A stretch of DNA of 64,000 nt, taken from contig JAFRUO010000020.1 of NCBI GenBank assembly GCA_017438845.1, positions 69,349 through 133,348 on the forward strand, given 5' to 3'. The notes below the pieces were generated by a model that saw only the letters and a list, made by a program, of their open reading frames with translations, was not told the DNA's origin and did no database searches. A program made the translations under genes and the position numbers. Below are positions 16,949 through 25,929 of the stretch, piece after piece; the first letter of the stretch is position 1; every line of letters starts with the position of its first letter. The stretch is from Clostridia bacterium. GTDB taxonomy: Bacteria; Bacillota; Clostridia; Oscillospirales; Acutalibacteraceae.

Positions 16949-18373
16949 CTATTTTTCACTTATTTTAGTTTCAAATCGGTTTTTAGCTGTTTTATCGGGA
17001 ATGTGTGTCGGGTATTCTCCGCCGAAGCAGGCGGTACAAAAGCCCGTGTCCTCGCCGGCAAGATGTTTAACATTTTCAATACTCAGATAACCCAAAGAAG
17101 TCACACCTATTTCGTTTGCAATATCTTCAATACTAAGCTTATTTGCTATGAGAACATCAGCGTTATCAATATCAGTACCGTAATAGCAGGGCTTTATAAA
17201 CGGCGGTGCGCTGACACGCATATGTATTTCCTTTGCACCTGCCTGCCACAAAAGATTTGCAATATGTCGGCAGGTTGTCCCTCTTACGATTGAATCATCA
17301 ATTAGTACTATGCGCTTATCTTTTACTACTTCGCGAATTGGATTTAATTTTATTCCGACACCCTGCTCACGGGAATACTGCCCGGGAGAAATAAAAGTTC
17401 GTGCGATATATTTGTTTTTTGTAAATCCAATTGTATAGGGAATGCCCGATTCGTGCGAATAACCGATTGCCGCTTCAAGTCCTGAATCGGGTACGCCGAT
17501 GACGATATCAGCGTCAACCGGATGTTCCTTTGCGAGAAACCGCCCTGCTCTTTGCCTGCAAATGCTTACTGATGCGCCGTCAATTACCGAGTCGGGACGG
17601 GCAAAATAGATATACTCAAAAACACAGAAGCGTTTCGGACAAAGCTTGCAATGAGAGTCATCAAAATGTAATCCGTCACAGTCAACAACTGCAATTTCAC
17701 CGGGTTTAAGATCCCTGACAAGCTTTGCGCCGACTGCGTCAAGCGCACAGGACTCCGAAGCAAAAACTATAGAACCGTCATAAGTTTCGCCGTAGCACAG
17801 AGGACGAAATCCGTGTGGGTCACGCGCTGCGATCAGCTTTTGCGGAGAGCTTATTACAAGCGAGTAAGCGCCTTCGATTATCTCCATAGCTGCGCTGACT
17901 GCGCTCTCAATAGAACCCGTAACAAGTCTTTGCTGAACTATTATGTATGAAATAACCTCGGTGTCGGTAGTTGTGTGAAACAGTGAACCGCTTTCTTCAA
18001 GCATTCTTCTCAATTCAAATGAATTCGAAAGATTACCGTTGTGACAAAGAGCCATTCTTCCGTTGTGATGGTTAACAAGAAGCGGCTGAATATTCTGAAG
18101 CATCTTACCGCCCGTCGTTGCATAGCGTACATGCCCGACTGCTATGTTGCCGTTGCCGAGAGAATTCAGTTTTTCCTTTGTAAAGACCTCGCTGACAATT
18201 CCTTCACCCTTGACATAGCGGAAAACACCGTCGTCGTTTACTGCAATTCCTGCGCTTTCCTGCCCTCTGTGTTGGAGCGCAAAAAGCGCATAATAAGTAA
18301 GTGACGACAAATCGGAGGATTTTTTGCTGTATATTCCGAAAACTCCGCACTCTTCGTGTAATGTGTTAACCAT
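16949..18373 (-). CDS. purF: amidophosphoribosyltransferase
   Basis: 474 residues. Catalyses the first step of purine synthesis, transferring ammonia from glutamine to PRPP. The start MVNTLHEECGVFG places the class II amidotransferase nucleophile Cys at residue 9 after a short propeptide, as in the iron-sulfur Bacillus-type enzyme. Visible motifs include QHRGQESAG, HVRYATTG, HNGNLSN and TTDTEV in the glutaminase half and the PRPP loop IVLIDDSIVRGTT in the transferase half. Cluster-type cysteines lie at CPKRFC and in GFCTACFGG at the C-terminus. It is last in the minus-strand run behind the glutamate synthase pieces, 11 bases after the GXGXG gene, so purine entry is probably co-regulated with nitrogen supply. 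Confidence 0.96.
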   Translation of the reverse strand: MVNTLHEECGVFGIYSKKSSDLSSLTYYALFALQHRGQESAGIAVNDDGVFRYVKGEGIVSEVFTKEKLNSLGNGNIAVGHVRYATTGGKMLQNIQPLLVNHHNGRMALCHNGNLSNSFELRRMLEESGSLFHTTTDTEVISYIIVQQRLVTGSIESAVSAAMEIIEGAYSLVISSPQKLIAARDPHGFRPLCYGETYDGSIVFASESCALDAVGAKLVRDLKPGEIAVVDCDGLHFDDSHCKLCPKRFCVFEYIYFARPDSVIDGASVSICRQRAGRFLAKEHPVDADIVIGVPDSGLEAAIGYSHESGIPYTIGFTKNKYIARTFISPGQYSREQGVGIKLNPIREVVKDKRIVLIDDSIVRGTTCRHIANLLWQAGAKEIHMRVSAPPFIKPCYYGTDIDNADVLIANKLSIEDIANEIGVTSLGYLSIENVKHLAGEDTGFCTACFGGEYPTHIPDKTAKNRFETKISEK

Positions 18374-18384
18374 ATTGCCTCCTG

Positions 18385-19119
18385 TCAGTTAGGTGTATAT
18401 AGATTTGCATACGGTCTTGAGGTAACCGGAGTAAGCTTTTTGAAGGGCTTACTCATTACCGCTTCATAGTCCTGACCGAAATATTTGCAATAGTTTTTTA
18501 CATATTTTTTAAGCTCTTTTTTATCCTCGTCGGTAAGAGAGCTTATTTTAATATTCGGCGAAAGATTTTCTTTCGGGAAAGCGCCTCTTACATAGATTTT
18601 TCCTCCGTGCATACCGCTTGCACAATGTGTGCCGAACAGTTTTTCGCCCCGCTTCATATTAAGACCGAGCAGAATAATAGTGCCGCCTGCCATATACTCG
18701 CCGAGGAAAGAACCTGCATTCTGACCGATAACAAGAACGGGCTTCATACTGCGAAATTCCTTCATGTGAATACCGCCTCTGCAGCATACATTGTCACGGA
18801 TGTAAATCTCTCCGTCACGCATACCGTAACCGAGCGCGTCACCCGAATGACCGTGAATGATAATCTGCCCACCGCCCATTGTATTGCCGACAGCATCCTG
18901 ACCGTGACCGTAAAGAATAATTCTTCCGCCGTTCAGATAACAGGCGAGATCGTTACCTGCTGTTCCGTGGATTTCTACTGTTTTACCGGTATCAAGCGCA
19001 CAGCCGATATACCGCTGTCCGTTGACATCGTTAACAACTGCTTTATTTTTTGAAAGGAGCGTTTCTTTAATTTCATCATTTACCTCGGAATATCTGCGAA
19101 GTCCTGCCGTAATACTCAT
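18385..19119 (-). CDS. glutamate synthase GXGXG (alpha-subunit C-terminal type) domain protein
   Basis: 244 residues corresponding to the beta-helical GXGXG domain normally found at the C-terminus of glutamate synthase large subunits, here as a free polypeptide. The repeated glycine pattern is clear (GTAGNDLACYLNGG, GHGQDAVGNTMGGG, HSGDALGYGMRDG, GQNAGSFLGEYMAGG). The domain holds the subunit together and supports the ammonia tunnel between the glutaminase and FMN domains. The start overlaps the stop of the upstream FAD gene by four bases (19116-19119). A C-terminal extension of about 60 residues includes a YCKYFGQDYE segment. Confidence 0.92.
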   Translation of the reverse strand: MSITAGLRRYSEVNDEIKETLLSKNKAVVNDVNGQRYIGCALDTGKTVEIHGTAGNDLACYLNGGRIILYGHGQDAVGNTMGGGQIIIHGHSGDALGYGMRDGEIYIRDNVCCRGGIHMKEFRSMKPVLVIGQNAGSFLGEYMAGGTIILLGLNMKRGEKLFGTHCASGMHGGKIYVRGAFPKENLSPNIKISSLTDEDKKELKKYVKNYCKYFGQDYEAVMSKPFKKLTPVTSRPYANLYTPN

Positions 19120-20381
19120 ACTGCTTCTCCTTTCAACCTTTGTGCTCTCACGCTTTTTTCAAACAAAAATAGTGAGGGCGTTTCAAATATATTGCCTTCA
19201 AGACCTGACAAATCGGTTCGGTTTTCAATCAGGCTTGTATAAATACCTGCGTTATCACTTGCATTTATCAGCACGAAACCGACAAGGCGGTTGCCTTCAA
19301 AAATCAGCCGTTTATAACTGTCACCGCTTTGAAGGACCTTATCGCTGTATTGCTCGCCCTCGGCGTTAATCAGACCGCAGGTGCAGATGCGAAGTCCGTA
19401 AAAATCAATCGCATTCACGGAATATGCACCGCCAAGAGTCTGCTTTCCGCCTGCCATCTGTGAGCCTGCGACGCTTCCTTGCTGAACAGCGTTTACCCAA
19501 AGCGCAATAACCTTTTTTCTGCCGTCAAGCATATCTACGGAAACCGTACAGTCGCCTGCGGCATAGATGTCCTTATCGCTCGTCTGCATTGTTTCGGGAT
19601 TTACGGTAATGCCTCTGTCTGTTTCAAGTTCTGCCTTCTCTGCAAGGTCTGTTTCGGGACGGACACCGACGGCAAGAATCAGCATATCGCATTTCAGCTC
19701 CTTGCCGCTTTTCAAAATAACCGATGTAATTTTTTTGCCTCTGCTTTTGGCTTCGGTTACCGTATCACCGAGGTGAAATTTAATATGTCCTTTTTCCTCA
19801 ATATGTTTCTTTACGCCTTTGGAGGATTTGGCGTCAAGAATGGAAGGAAGAATACGGGGAGAAAGCTCTGCCACATCCACACTTTTACAGATTTTGGAAA
19901 GACCTTCCGCCGCTTTCATACCGATTAAGCCGGCGCCGATAACGACCGCTCTTGTGTTGCCGTTTGCCTTCTCCTTAATCGCCTTTGAAGAGGCTAAATC
20001 AAGGAAGGTAAAAGCGTTTTCTTTACCGCTGACATTTTTCATCGGCGGAATGAAGGGCTTTGAGCCCGAACAGATACACAGCTTGTCGTAAGGATAAATC
20101 TTTCTGCCGACTTTCACCGTTTTTGCTGTTCTGTCAATTCCCGTTACCTTTGCGCCCGTAACAATTTCAATTCTGTTTGCCGCATAATATGACGGCTTGC
20201 GGAGATACATTTCCTTCTCCTTGACTGCGCCCTTAAGATAATAGGAGATGGACGGTCTGCTGTAAGGAAAATACTGCTCCTTCGTCAGAACGGTAATCTC
20301 GCCGCTTTTATCCTCTTTTCTGATTTGCTCTGCGCAGGCAAGTCCTGCGGCGGAGGCTCCGATAATCACATATTTCATCAC
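19116..20381 (-). CDS. FAD-dependent NAD(P)H oxidoreductase, glutamate synthase-associated
   Basis: 421 residues of the pyridine nucleotide-disulfide oxidoreductase (NirB/NADH oxidase-like) family. The N-terminal FAD site reads YVIIGASAAGLACAEQI; an internal NAD(P) site, AVVIGAGLIGMKAAEGL, starts near residue 146. A C-terminal FAD motif DIYAAGDCT follows at about residue 265. The start overlaps the upstream ferredoxin-like gene stop by four bases. In this split glutamate synthase it probably supplies electrons through the neighbouring Fe-S protein, replacing the fused beta subunit. No redox-active Cys pair typical of disulfide reductases is seen near the N-terminus. Confidence 0.9.
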   Translation of the reverse strand: MMKYVIIGASAAGLACAEQIRKEDKSGEITVLTKEQYFPYSRPSISYYLKGAVKEKEMYLRKPSYYAANRIEIVTGAKVTGIDRTAKTVKVGRKIYPYDKLCICSGSKPFIPPMKNVSGKENAFTFLDLASSKAIKEKANGNTRAVVIGAGLIGMKAAEGLSKICKSVDVAELSPRILPSILDAKSSKGVKKHIEEKGHIKFHLGDTVTEAKSRGKKITSVILKSGKELKCDMLILAVGVRPETDLAEKAELETDRGITVNPETMQTSDKDIYAAGDCTVSVDMLDGRKKVIALWVNAVQQGSVAGSQMAGGKQTLGGAYSVNAIDFYGLRICTCGLINAEGEQYSDKVLQSGDSYKRLIFEGNRLVGFVLINASDNAGIYTSLIENRTDLSGLEGNIFETPSLFLFEKSVRAQRLKGEAV

Positions 20382-20818
20382 CTTGCACCTCCTAAATCGA
20401 CATAAACAAGCGCTCTGTTCGGGCAGTTTTTTACGCAGGCAGGCTCGTCTTCACCCTGGCACAAATCGCACTTAACGGCAAATTTGCCCGTTTTAATACA
20501 TCCGAACGGACATACCGCAAGGCAGGTCATACAACCGATACATTTGTCCTCATTGACGGACACGACACCTGTTTTCCTGTCCTTGGTCATCGCGCCGGTT
20601 ATACACGCCTGCACGCATTTCGGGTTATCGCAGTGACGGCAGTTGACAGCCGCCGAAAGCATTTTATCTCCGTAAACCGTTATTCTTGAAACGGGTGCGG
20701 GATTTTCATATTTATTAGCCTTAAGCACATCCTTCGTCTTTGAATGAGCCGTTTTGCAGTAAACCTCGCAAAGACGGCAGTTAAGGCATAATTCTTCTTT
20801 TGCATAGACTATTTTCAT
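20378..20818 (-). CDS. HycB-like polyferredoxin, glutamate synthase electron carrier
   Basis: 146 residues with four clusters of cysteines of the 4Fe-4S type: LCLNCRLCEVYCK at the start, CRHCDNPKCVQAC, CIGCMTCLAVCPFGC, and CDLCQGEDEPACVKNCP. This is the pattern of electron-transfer subunits of the DmsB/HycB class, able to carry up to four clusters. It lies 11 bases downstream of the FMN-domain gene and overlaps the FAD gene, so it most likely shuttles electrons from the FAD protein to the glutamate synthase core. Confidence 0.9.
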   Translation of the reverse strand: MKIVYAKEELCLNCRLCEVYCKTAHSKTKDVLKANKYENPAPVSRITVYGDKMLSAAVNCRHCDNPKCVQACITGAMTKDRKTGVVSVNEDKCIGCMTCLAVCPFGCIKTGKFAVKCDLCQGEDEPACVKNCPNRALVYVDLGGAR

Positions 20819-20829
20819 ACTAACGCCTC

Positions 20830-22332
20830 CTATTCTCCGGCATGCTTGATTCCGAGGATTTCAAGCTCTTTTTCGCTGAGCCCGAGCCCGCGAAGCATCA
20901 GTCTGTTGCCTCTGAGCGAGTCAATGGAGTTAATACCCATACCGCCCATTATTTCTTTAATCTCGTGATTCCAAGCATTGATAAGATTTTCAACTCTTTC
21001 GTGCATAATATCAGGGTTAAGGCGTTTGGTAAGTTCGGGTCGCTGCGTAGCTATGCCCCAGTTGCACTTGCCCGTATTACAGGTCTGACACATATGGCAA
21101 CCCATTGCTATAAGCGGAGCCGAAGCACAGTAGCAGGCGTCGGCACCCAAAGCAATCGCCTTAACTATATCGGCGGAGCATCTGAATGAGCCTGCCGCAA
21201 CAAGTGAAATTCTTGAACGGATACCCTCGTCACGAAGACGCTGATCTGCAGCCGCAAGTGCAAGTTCAATCGGAATACCTACGTTATCCCTTATTCTCGT
21301 CGGTGCCGCGCCGGTACCGCCCCTGAAACCGTCGATTGCAATTATATCGGCACCTGCTCTTGCACAGCCCGAGGCGATTGCCGCCACGTTATGCACAGCC
21401 GCAATTTTTACGGAAACGGGCTTTTTATTATCGGTTGCCTGCTTTATCGACCAGATAAGCTGGCGCAGGTCCTCGATAGAATAAATATCGTGATGCGGAG
21501 CAGGTGAAATTGCGTCGCTGCCCTCGGGAATCATGCGTGCGTTTGAAACCTCGACATTAACTTTTTCTCCCGGAAGATGTCCGCCTATGCCGGGCTTTGC
21601 GCCCTGACCGATTTTTATTTCAACAAAGCGTGAATTGTTAAGATAATCCTTATGAACGCCGAATCTTCCCGAAGCCACCTGAACTATGGCGCAATCGGTA
21701 TAGTCAGCCAAATCGGGGTGCAAGCCGCCTTCGCCCGTATTGAAAAGAGTGCCAAGGCTTTTTGCCGCCATAGCAAGCGATTTCTGTGCATTTAAGCTTA
21801 TTGAACCGAAGCTCATCGCCGAGAACATAATCGGTGTTTCTATTATTACCTGAGGCGGCATTTCAACAGTTGATTTACCCTTTTTTTCAACAGTTATCTT
21901 TTCGGGCTTTCTGCCAAGAATTGTTCTTATCTCCATCGGCTCGCGCAAGGGGTCAATGGACGGGTTTGTTACCTGAGAAGCGTTAAGCAGGATTTTGTCC
22001 CAGTAAATCGGATACGGTTTAGGTGTTCCCATTCCCGAAAGCAAAACTCCTCCCGTTTCAGCTTGGCGGCAGATTTCCTGCTGATACTGCGGTGTCCAGT
22101 TGGCGTTATCCCTGTAATCACAAATATATTTTTCTATTCGTAAAGCGCCTGTCGGGCATAAATCAACGCAGCGATGACAGGCAACGCAATTATCTGATTT
22201 TACAAGTGCTGTTTTACCGTCGTCTGAAAAATAGTGGCATTCGTTGGAGCATTGACGGACACAGCATCCGCAGTCAATGCAAAGTTCTCTGTCACGAACG
22301 ACAGTAAATCTTCGGGGGATGTAATTTACCAT
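20830..22332 (-). CDS. gltB: glutamate synthase FMN domain with N-terminal ferredoxin (archaeal-type GltB)
   Basis: 500 residues. The N-terminus holds two 4Fe-4S motifs (CIDCGCCVRQC, CVACHRCVDLCP). Residues about 90-500 are the glutamate synthase FMN-binding alpha/beta barrel, with PIMFSAMSFGSISLNAQ, NTGEGG, GRFGV, IGQGAKPGIGGHLPG, ISPAPHHDIYS, AIDGFRGGTGAAP and CHMCQTC, the last a cysteine cluster for 3Fe-4S. It lacks the glutaminase and GXGXG domains, which are separate neighbouring genes. Two bases separate its start from the glutaminase stop, indicating coupled translation. Role: converts 2-oxoglutarate plus ammonia to glutamate. Confidence 0.95.
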   Translation of the reverse strand: MVNYIPRRFTVVRDRELCIDCGCCVRQCSNECHYFSDDGKTALVKSDNCVACHRCVDLCPTGALRIEKYICDYRDNANWTPQYQQEICRQAETGGVLLSGMGTPKPYPIYWDKILLNASQVTNPSIDPLREPMEIRTILGRKPEKITVEKKGKSTVEMPPQVIIETPIMFSAMSFGSISLNAQKSLAMAAKSLGTLFNTGEGGLHPDLADYTDCAIVQVASGRFGVHKDYLNNSRFVEIKIGQGAKPGIGGHLPGEKVNVEVSNARMIPEGSDAISPAPHHDIYSIEDLRQLIWSIKQATDNKKPVSVKIAAVHNVAAIASGCARAGADIIAIDGFRGGTGAAPTRIRDNVGIPIELALAAADQRLRDEGIRSRISLVAAGSFRCSADIVKAIALGADACYCASAPLIAMGCHMCQTCNTGKCNWGIATQRPELTKRLNPDIMHERVENLINAWNHEIKEIMGGMGINSIDSLRGNRLMLRGLGLSEKELEILGIKHAGE

Positions 22333-22334
22333 AA

Positions 22335-23435
22335 TCAGTCATCCTCCTTTTCAGGGGTTTCAAGCGGAACAAAAACAGGGTCTGCACCGCTTACCGACCA
22401 AACCTTTTCGGGATCGGGGCATATAATGCGAATCGCGCTTTCCTCGCTTGCAAAATAGGCTCTGTCGCCCTTGGTTGCTGCCGTCAGTGAACGAAGCTTT
22501 AAGCGGTCATTGATTGCAAGCAGTCCCTTGTTGGAGCCGAGTATAACGGAAAACGGTCCGTTGACAAGCGCACCGCTGTAAATGGCGCGAAGGTTGGTAA
22601 AGTACTCCTTCTTTTCCTTATCCATTCTGTCAATTTCATCCCATTCGGGAGCTGTCAGAACATCCGCTGCAACATTTGCGGGCAGACCGTGATGACGGAT
22701 TAAATGGTCGAAAAGATAAGTAATTACTTCGGTATCTGTCTGCATTGTGCATTTGTAACCGAACTGCTCAATATACCTTCTGTTAGCGTCATAGCTTGAT
22801 ATTTCGCCATTATGCACAATGGACCAGTCAAGGATATTGAACGGATGCGCGCCGCCCCACCAGCCCGGTGTGTTGGTAGGAAATCTGCCGTGCGCCGTCC
22901 AGAGATAAGCGTTATATTGGTCGAGCATATAGAATTCGCCGACATCCTCGGGATAGCCTACGGCTTTGAAGCAGCCCATATTTTTGCCTGACGAGAAAAT
23001 GTATGCGCCGTCATAGGCTGCGTTAATTTTTGTTACGCACTGAACAACATACTCGCCTTCATCAAGACGGGAATTCTTCATACGCACACGGTTGACTCTG
23101 CCAAAATAACGCCATATATCGGGACCGTTGCTGATTGACGCAACCTTTTTTGTCGGAATCCTCTCGGCAACATCTATATTGAAATGTTTGAACAGAAACT
23201 CCTCGCACTTCTGATGTGCTTCCTTGTTTTCAAAGAAAATATGGAATGCATATTCATCCTTATGCTCGGGGTAAATTCCATAGGCTGCAAAGCCGCCGCC
23301 AAGACCGTTTGAACGGTCGTGCATAAGTGAAATGGACTTTATTATTTCAGAGCCGTTAATAAGTCCGCCCTTCCGGTCTATTATCGCAGCTATTGCGCAA
23401 CCTGACGGTATCCGTATCTGACCTTCCTTTAACAT
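22335..23435 (-). CDS. class II glutamine amidotransferase subunit of glutamate synthase
   Basis: 366 residues from the ATG ending at 23435, chosen because GAGG lies upstream. The longer frame to 23639 runs back through the leader hairpin and promoter and is not credible. The sequence is a GltB-type glutaminase domain. The candidate nucleophile is Cys in IPSGCAIAAI, near residue 13, and GGGFAAYG, WTAHGRFPTN, HNGEISSYDANRR and TDTEVITYLFDH follow. The Cys is 12 residues in, implying removal of a short propeptide. It produces ammonia from glutamine for the FMN-domain partner just downstream. It heads the five-gene glutamate synthase plus purF operon. Confidence 0.9.
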   Translation of the reverse strand: MLKEGQIRIPSGCAIAAIIDRKGGLINGSEIIKSISLMHDRSNGLGGGFAAYGIYPEHKDEYAFHIFFENKEAHQKCEEFLFKHFNIDVAERIPTKKVASISNGPDIWRYFGRVNRVRMKNSRLDEGEYVVQCVTKINAAYDGAYIFSSGKNMGCFKAVGYPEDVGEFYMLDQYNAYLWTAHGRFPTNTPGWWGGAHPFNILDWSIVHNGEISSYDANRRYIEQFGYKCTMQTDTEVITYLFDHLIRHHGLPANVAADVLTAPEWDEIDRMDKEKKEYFTNLRAIYSGALVNGPFSVILGSNKGLLAINDRLKLRSLTAATKGDRAYFASEESAIRIICPDPEKVWSVSGADPVFVPLETPEKEDD

Positions 23436-23471
23436 TTGTTTACGGTCGCCTCTTTTCAGAATAAATAGAAA

Positions 23472-23527
23472 AAGAGCCCGTCCCACACAGTACAAGTGTA
23501 TGGACGAACTCCATTGCTCTTTTTTTG
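23472..23527 (-). promoter_or_regulatory. leader hairpin/terminator of glutamate synthase operon
   Basis: Right after the -10, the transcript reads GAGCAATGGAGT, then a stem (CGTCC / GGACG plus ACAC / GTGT) closed by GAGC / GCTC arms and a run of T. It is an intrinsic terminator sited about 40 bases before the gene, so likely an attenuator. GCAATGGAGT also occurs in the glnN leader. Confidence 0.6.
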
Positions 23528-23528
23528 T

Positions 23529-23558
23529 ATTATATTCCAAATGTTTCAAAAAAGTCAA
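23529..23558 (-). promoter_or_regulatory. promoter of glutamate synthase operon, TTGACT-18-TATAAT
   Basis: On the minus strand, -35 at 23553-23558 and -10 at 23529-23534, with an 18-base spacer. Transcription begins about 90 bases before the glutaminase start and runs through the leader hairpin. Confidence 0.75.
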
Positions 23559-23587
23559 GCACAATTTAAAAATTTTTAAAAAAACAG

Positions 23588-23616
23588 TTGACAAACCTCT
23601 TTTGCGGGTGTAAACT
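23588..23616 (+). promoter_or_regulatory. promoter of glnN, TTGACA-17-TAAACT
   Basis: -35 23588-23593, -10 23611-23616. It is divergent from the glutamate synthase promoter, 30 bases between -35 elements. Confidence 0.75.
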
Positions 23617-23629
23617 TTTTCACATATTG

Positions 23630-23800
23630 ATAGAGGCAACGGCGTCTTTGAGATTTCTCAAAGGCGCCTCTCTCATTAAAACGGAATATTAAGGCAATGG
23701 AGTCTTTGAGCACTATTCTCAAAGACTCCTTTCTCTTTATAATAAACTTATAAAAGGCAATGGCGTCTCTTCTCTTGTTTACAATTTTTTAATATAGGAG
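23630..23800 (+). promoter_or_regulatory. glnN leader with tandem GGCAAYGG hairpins
   Basis: Three similar units begin GAGGCAACGGCGTCTTTGAG (23633), AAGGCAATGGAGTCTTTGAG (23691) and AAGGCAATGGCGTCTC (23756). The first two close into hairpins (CTTTGAG / CTCAAAG; GGAGTCTTTGAG 23699-23710 with CTCAAAGACTCC 23718-23729), each followed by a pyrimidine tract like a weak terminator; the third is truncated. Similar motifs precede the glutamate synthase operon and glnA. This looks like RNA-level control of nitrogen genes. RNA-binding ANTAR-type antiterminators are known regulators of nitrogen genes in clostridia, but their two-hairpin, hexaloop signature is not evident here, so the mechanism is open. 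Confidence 0.6.
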
Positions 23801-23809
23801 GATACACTT

Positions 23810-25906
23810 ATGAAAACCGTAACAGATTATTTCGGCAGCAAGGTCTTTGACGACAGAGTTATGAAATCTATGCTCTCCGCAGAGGTTTATAATTCGCTCA
23901 AAAAGACAATAGACGAGGGCACAGAGCTTAATATCGGCGTTGCCAACGCCGTTGCAATAGCCATGAAGGATTGGGCGGTTTCACAGGGAGCAACTCATTT
24001 CACACACTGGTTTCAGCCGCTTACCGGTATTACGGCTGAAAAGCATGACAGCTTTATTGCTCCGTCGCCCGACGGCGGAGTAATTATGGAGTTTTCGGGC
24101 AAGGAACTTATAAAGGGCGAGCCCGACGCATCCTCTTTCCCGTCAGGCGGACTGAGAGCCACCTTTGAAGCAAGGGGATATACCGCCTGGGACCCGACAT
24201 CTTATGCGTTTATTAAAGGAAAAACCCTTTGTATTCCGACTGCCTTCTGTTCATACGGCGGTCATGCATTAGACAAGAAAACACCGTTGCTTCGTTCGAT
24301 GGAAGCTCTCAACAAGCAGGCACTGAGAATAGTTAAGCTTTTCGGAAACGATGATGTAAAAAGAATTGTCAGTTCAGTAGGTCCCGAGCAGGAATATTTC
24401 CTTATTACCAAGGAAGTTTATGATCAGAGACCGGATTTGCGTTATACAGGCAGAACCCTTTTCGGAGCGAAATCACCTAAGGGTCAGGAGATGGATGACC
24501 ATTACTTCGGTGTTATTAAGCCAAGAGTTGCCGCTTATATGGATGAGCTTAACGAAGAGCTGTGGAAACTCGGGATTCTCGCAAAGACAGAGCATAATGA
24601 GGTTGCTCCCGCTCAGCATGAACTGGCACCGATTTATACAACTACCAATATCGCTACCGATCACAACCAGATTACAATGGAGATTATGCAGAAGGTTGCC
24701 GCAAAGCACGGTCTTGTATGTTTGCTTCATGAAAAGCCGTTTGCAGGCGTAAACGGAAGCGGCAAGCATAATAACTGGTCAATAGCAACCGATACAGGAA
24801 TTAATCTTCTTTCTCCCGGTGAAACGCCGTATGAGAATGCACAGTTTTTGCTTTTCCTGTGCGCTGTTATCAAGGCAGTTGACGATTATCAGGACCTGCT
24901 TCGTATCTCCGTTGCAACAGCCGGCAACGACCACAGACTCGGTGCTAACGAAGCTCCGCCTGCAGTTGTTTCAATTTTCCTCGGTGATGAATTAAATGCC
25001 GTTATGGAAGCTATTGAAAAGGACAAGCCTTATAAATCGGCTAAAAAGACTCAGATGAAGCTCGGTGTCGATGTTTTGCCGAAATTCAATCGGGACAATA
25101 CCGACAGAAACAGAACTTCTCCGTTCGCATTTACGGGCAACAAGTTTGAATTCCGTATGCTCGGCTCGTCAAACTCTATTGCCTGCGCAAATATTATGCT
25201 TAACAGCGCTGTTGCGGAATCATTAAAGATTTATGCAGACAGGCTTGAAGACGCAGAGGATTTTGAAACGGCGCTTCATGAAATGATTAAAAAGACTATT
25301 AAAGACCACAAGAGAATCATTTTCAACGGTAACGGCTATGACGAAAGCTGGATTAAAGAAGCAACCGAAAAGAGAGGACTTCTCAACTACCGTACAACTG
25401 CAGATGCCATTCCTCATCTGCTCGACAAAAAGAATGTTGATATGCTTACCTCCCAGGGCGTGTTTACCGAAGCGGAAATCAAGTCAAGATATGAGATTAC
25501 GCTTGAAAACTATGTCAAGTCGGTAATCATTGAGGCGAACACAATGGTAACTATGGCTAAGACGGAAATTGCGCCGGCAGTTGAGGCTTACTGTGCAGAA
25601 ACAGCAAAATCTGCGGCAGCCAAAAAGGCTATTGACAGTGATCTGGCATGCGCATATGAGTCTTCTCTTGTCAGAAAGCTTTCCGACCTCACGGATACAA
25701 TATGCGAGAAGGCAGACGAGCTTGAAGATACGGTTTGCGCTATTGATGACGGCGCCGAAATCAGCGAGCAGGCGTATGCAATCCGTGACAGCGTAATTGC
25801 TAGGATGGAAGAGCTGCGTGCTGCAAGTGACGAGGCTGAAACGCTGACCTCAAAGAAGTACTGGCCGTACCCGACTTACGGTGATATTCTGTTCAGCGTA
25901 AAATAA
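23810..25906 (+). CDS. glnN: glutamine synthetase type III
   Basis: 698 residues, the normal length for GSIII (about 700) and much longer than GSI. It makes glutamine from glutamate, ammonia and ATP. Recognisable GSIII features include [90 protein letters not shown] and [16 protein letters not shown]. The C-terminal helical region (about 560-690) is characteristic of the family. AGGAGG is positioned before the ATG, behind a 190-base structured leader. The next gene starts 23 bases downstream, so it is an operon with the ammonium transporter. Confidence 0.97.
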   Translation: MKTVTDYFGSKVFDDRVMKSMLSAEVYNSLKKTIDEGTELNIGVANAVAIAMKDWAVSQGATHFTHWFQPLTGITAEKHDSFIAPSPDGGVIMEFSGKELIKGEPDASSFPSGGLRATFEARGYTAWDPTSYAFIKGKTLCIPTAFCSYGGHALDKKTPLLRSMEALNKQALRIVKLFGNDDVKRIVSSVGPEQEYFLITKEVYDQRPDLRYTGRTLFGAKSPKGQEMDDHYFGVIKPRVAAYMDELNEELWKLGILAKTEHNEVAPAQHELAPIYTTTNIATDHNQITMEIMQKVAAKHGLVCLLHEKPFAGVNGSGKHNNWSIATDTGINLLSPGETPYENAQFLLFLCAVIKAVDDYQDLLRISVATAGNDHRLGANEAPPAVVSIFLGDELNAVMEAIEKDKPYKSAKKTQMKLGVDVLPKFNRDNTDRNRTSPFAFTGNKFEFRMLGSSNSIACANIMLNSAVAESLKIYADRLEDAEDFETALHEMIKKTIKDHKRIIFNGNGYDESWIKEATEKRGLLNYRTTADAIPHLLDKKNVDMLTSQGVFTEAEIKSRYEITLENYVKSVIIEANTMVTMAKTEIAPAVEAYCAETAKSAAAKKAIDSDLACAYESSLVRKLSDLTDTICEKADELEDTVCAIDDGAEISEQAYAIRDSVIARMEELRAASDEAETLTSKKYWPYPTYGDILFSVK

Positions 25907-25929
25907 ACGAACAAAGGACTTGATTTTAT

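Noticed and set aside
23436-23639. N-terminal extension of the glutaminase gene
   Set aside because: It would pass through the leader terminator and promoter; the internal ATG has a ribosome site and the expected Cys position.
23630-23800. Classical ANTAR two-hairpin hexaloop RNA target
   Set aside because: The loops here are not the paired A1/G4 hexaloops of that motif; only a general attenuator-like function is kept.
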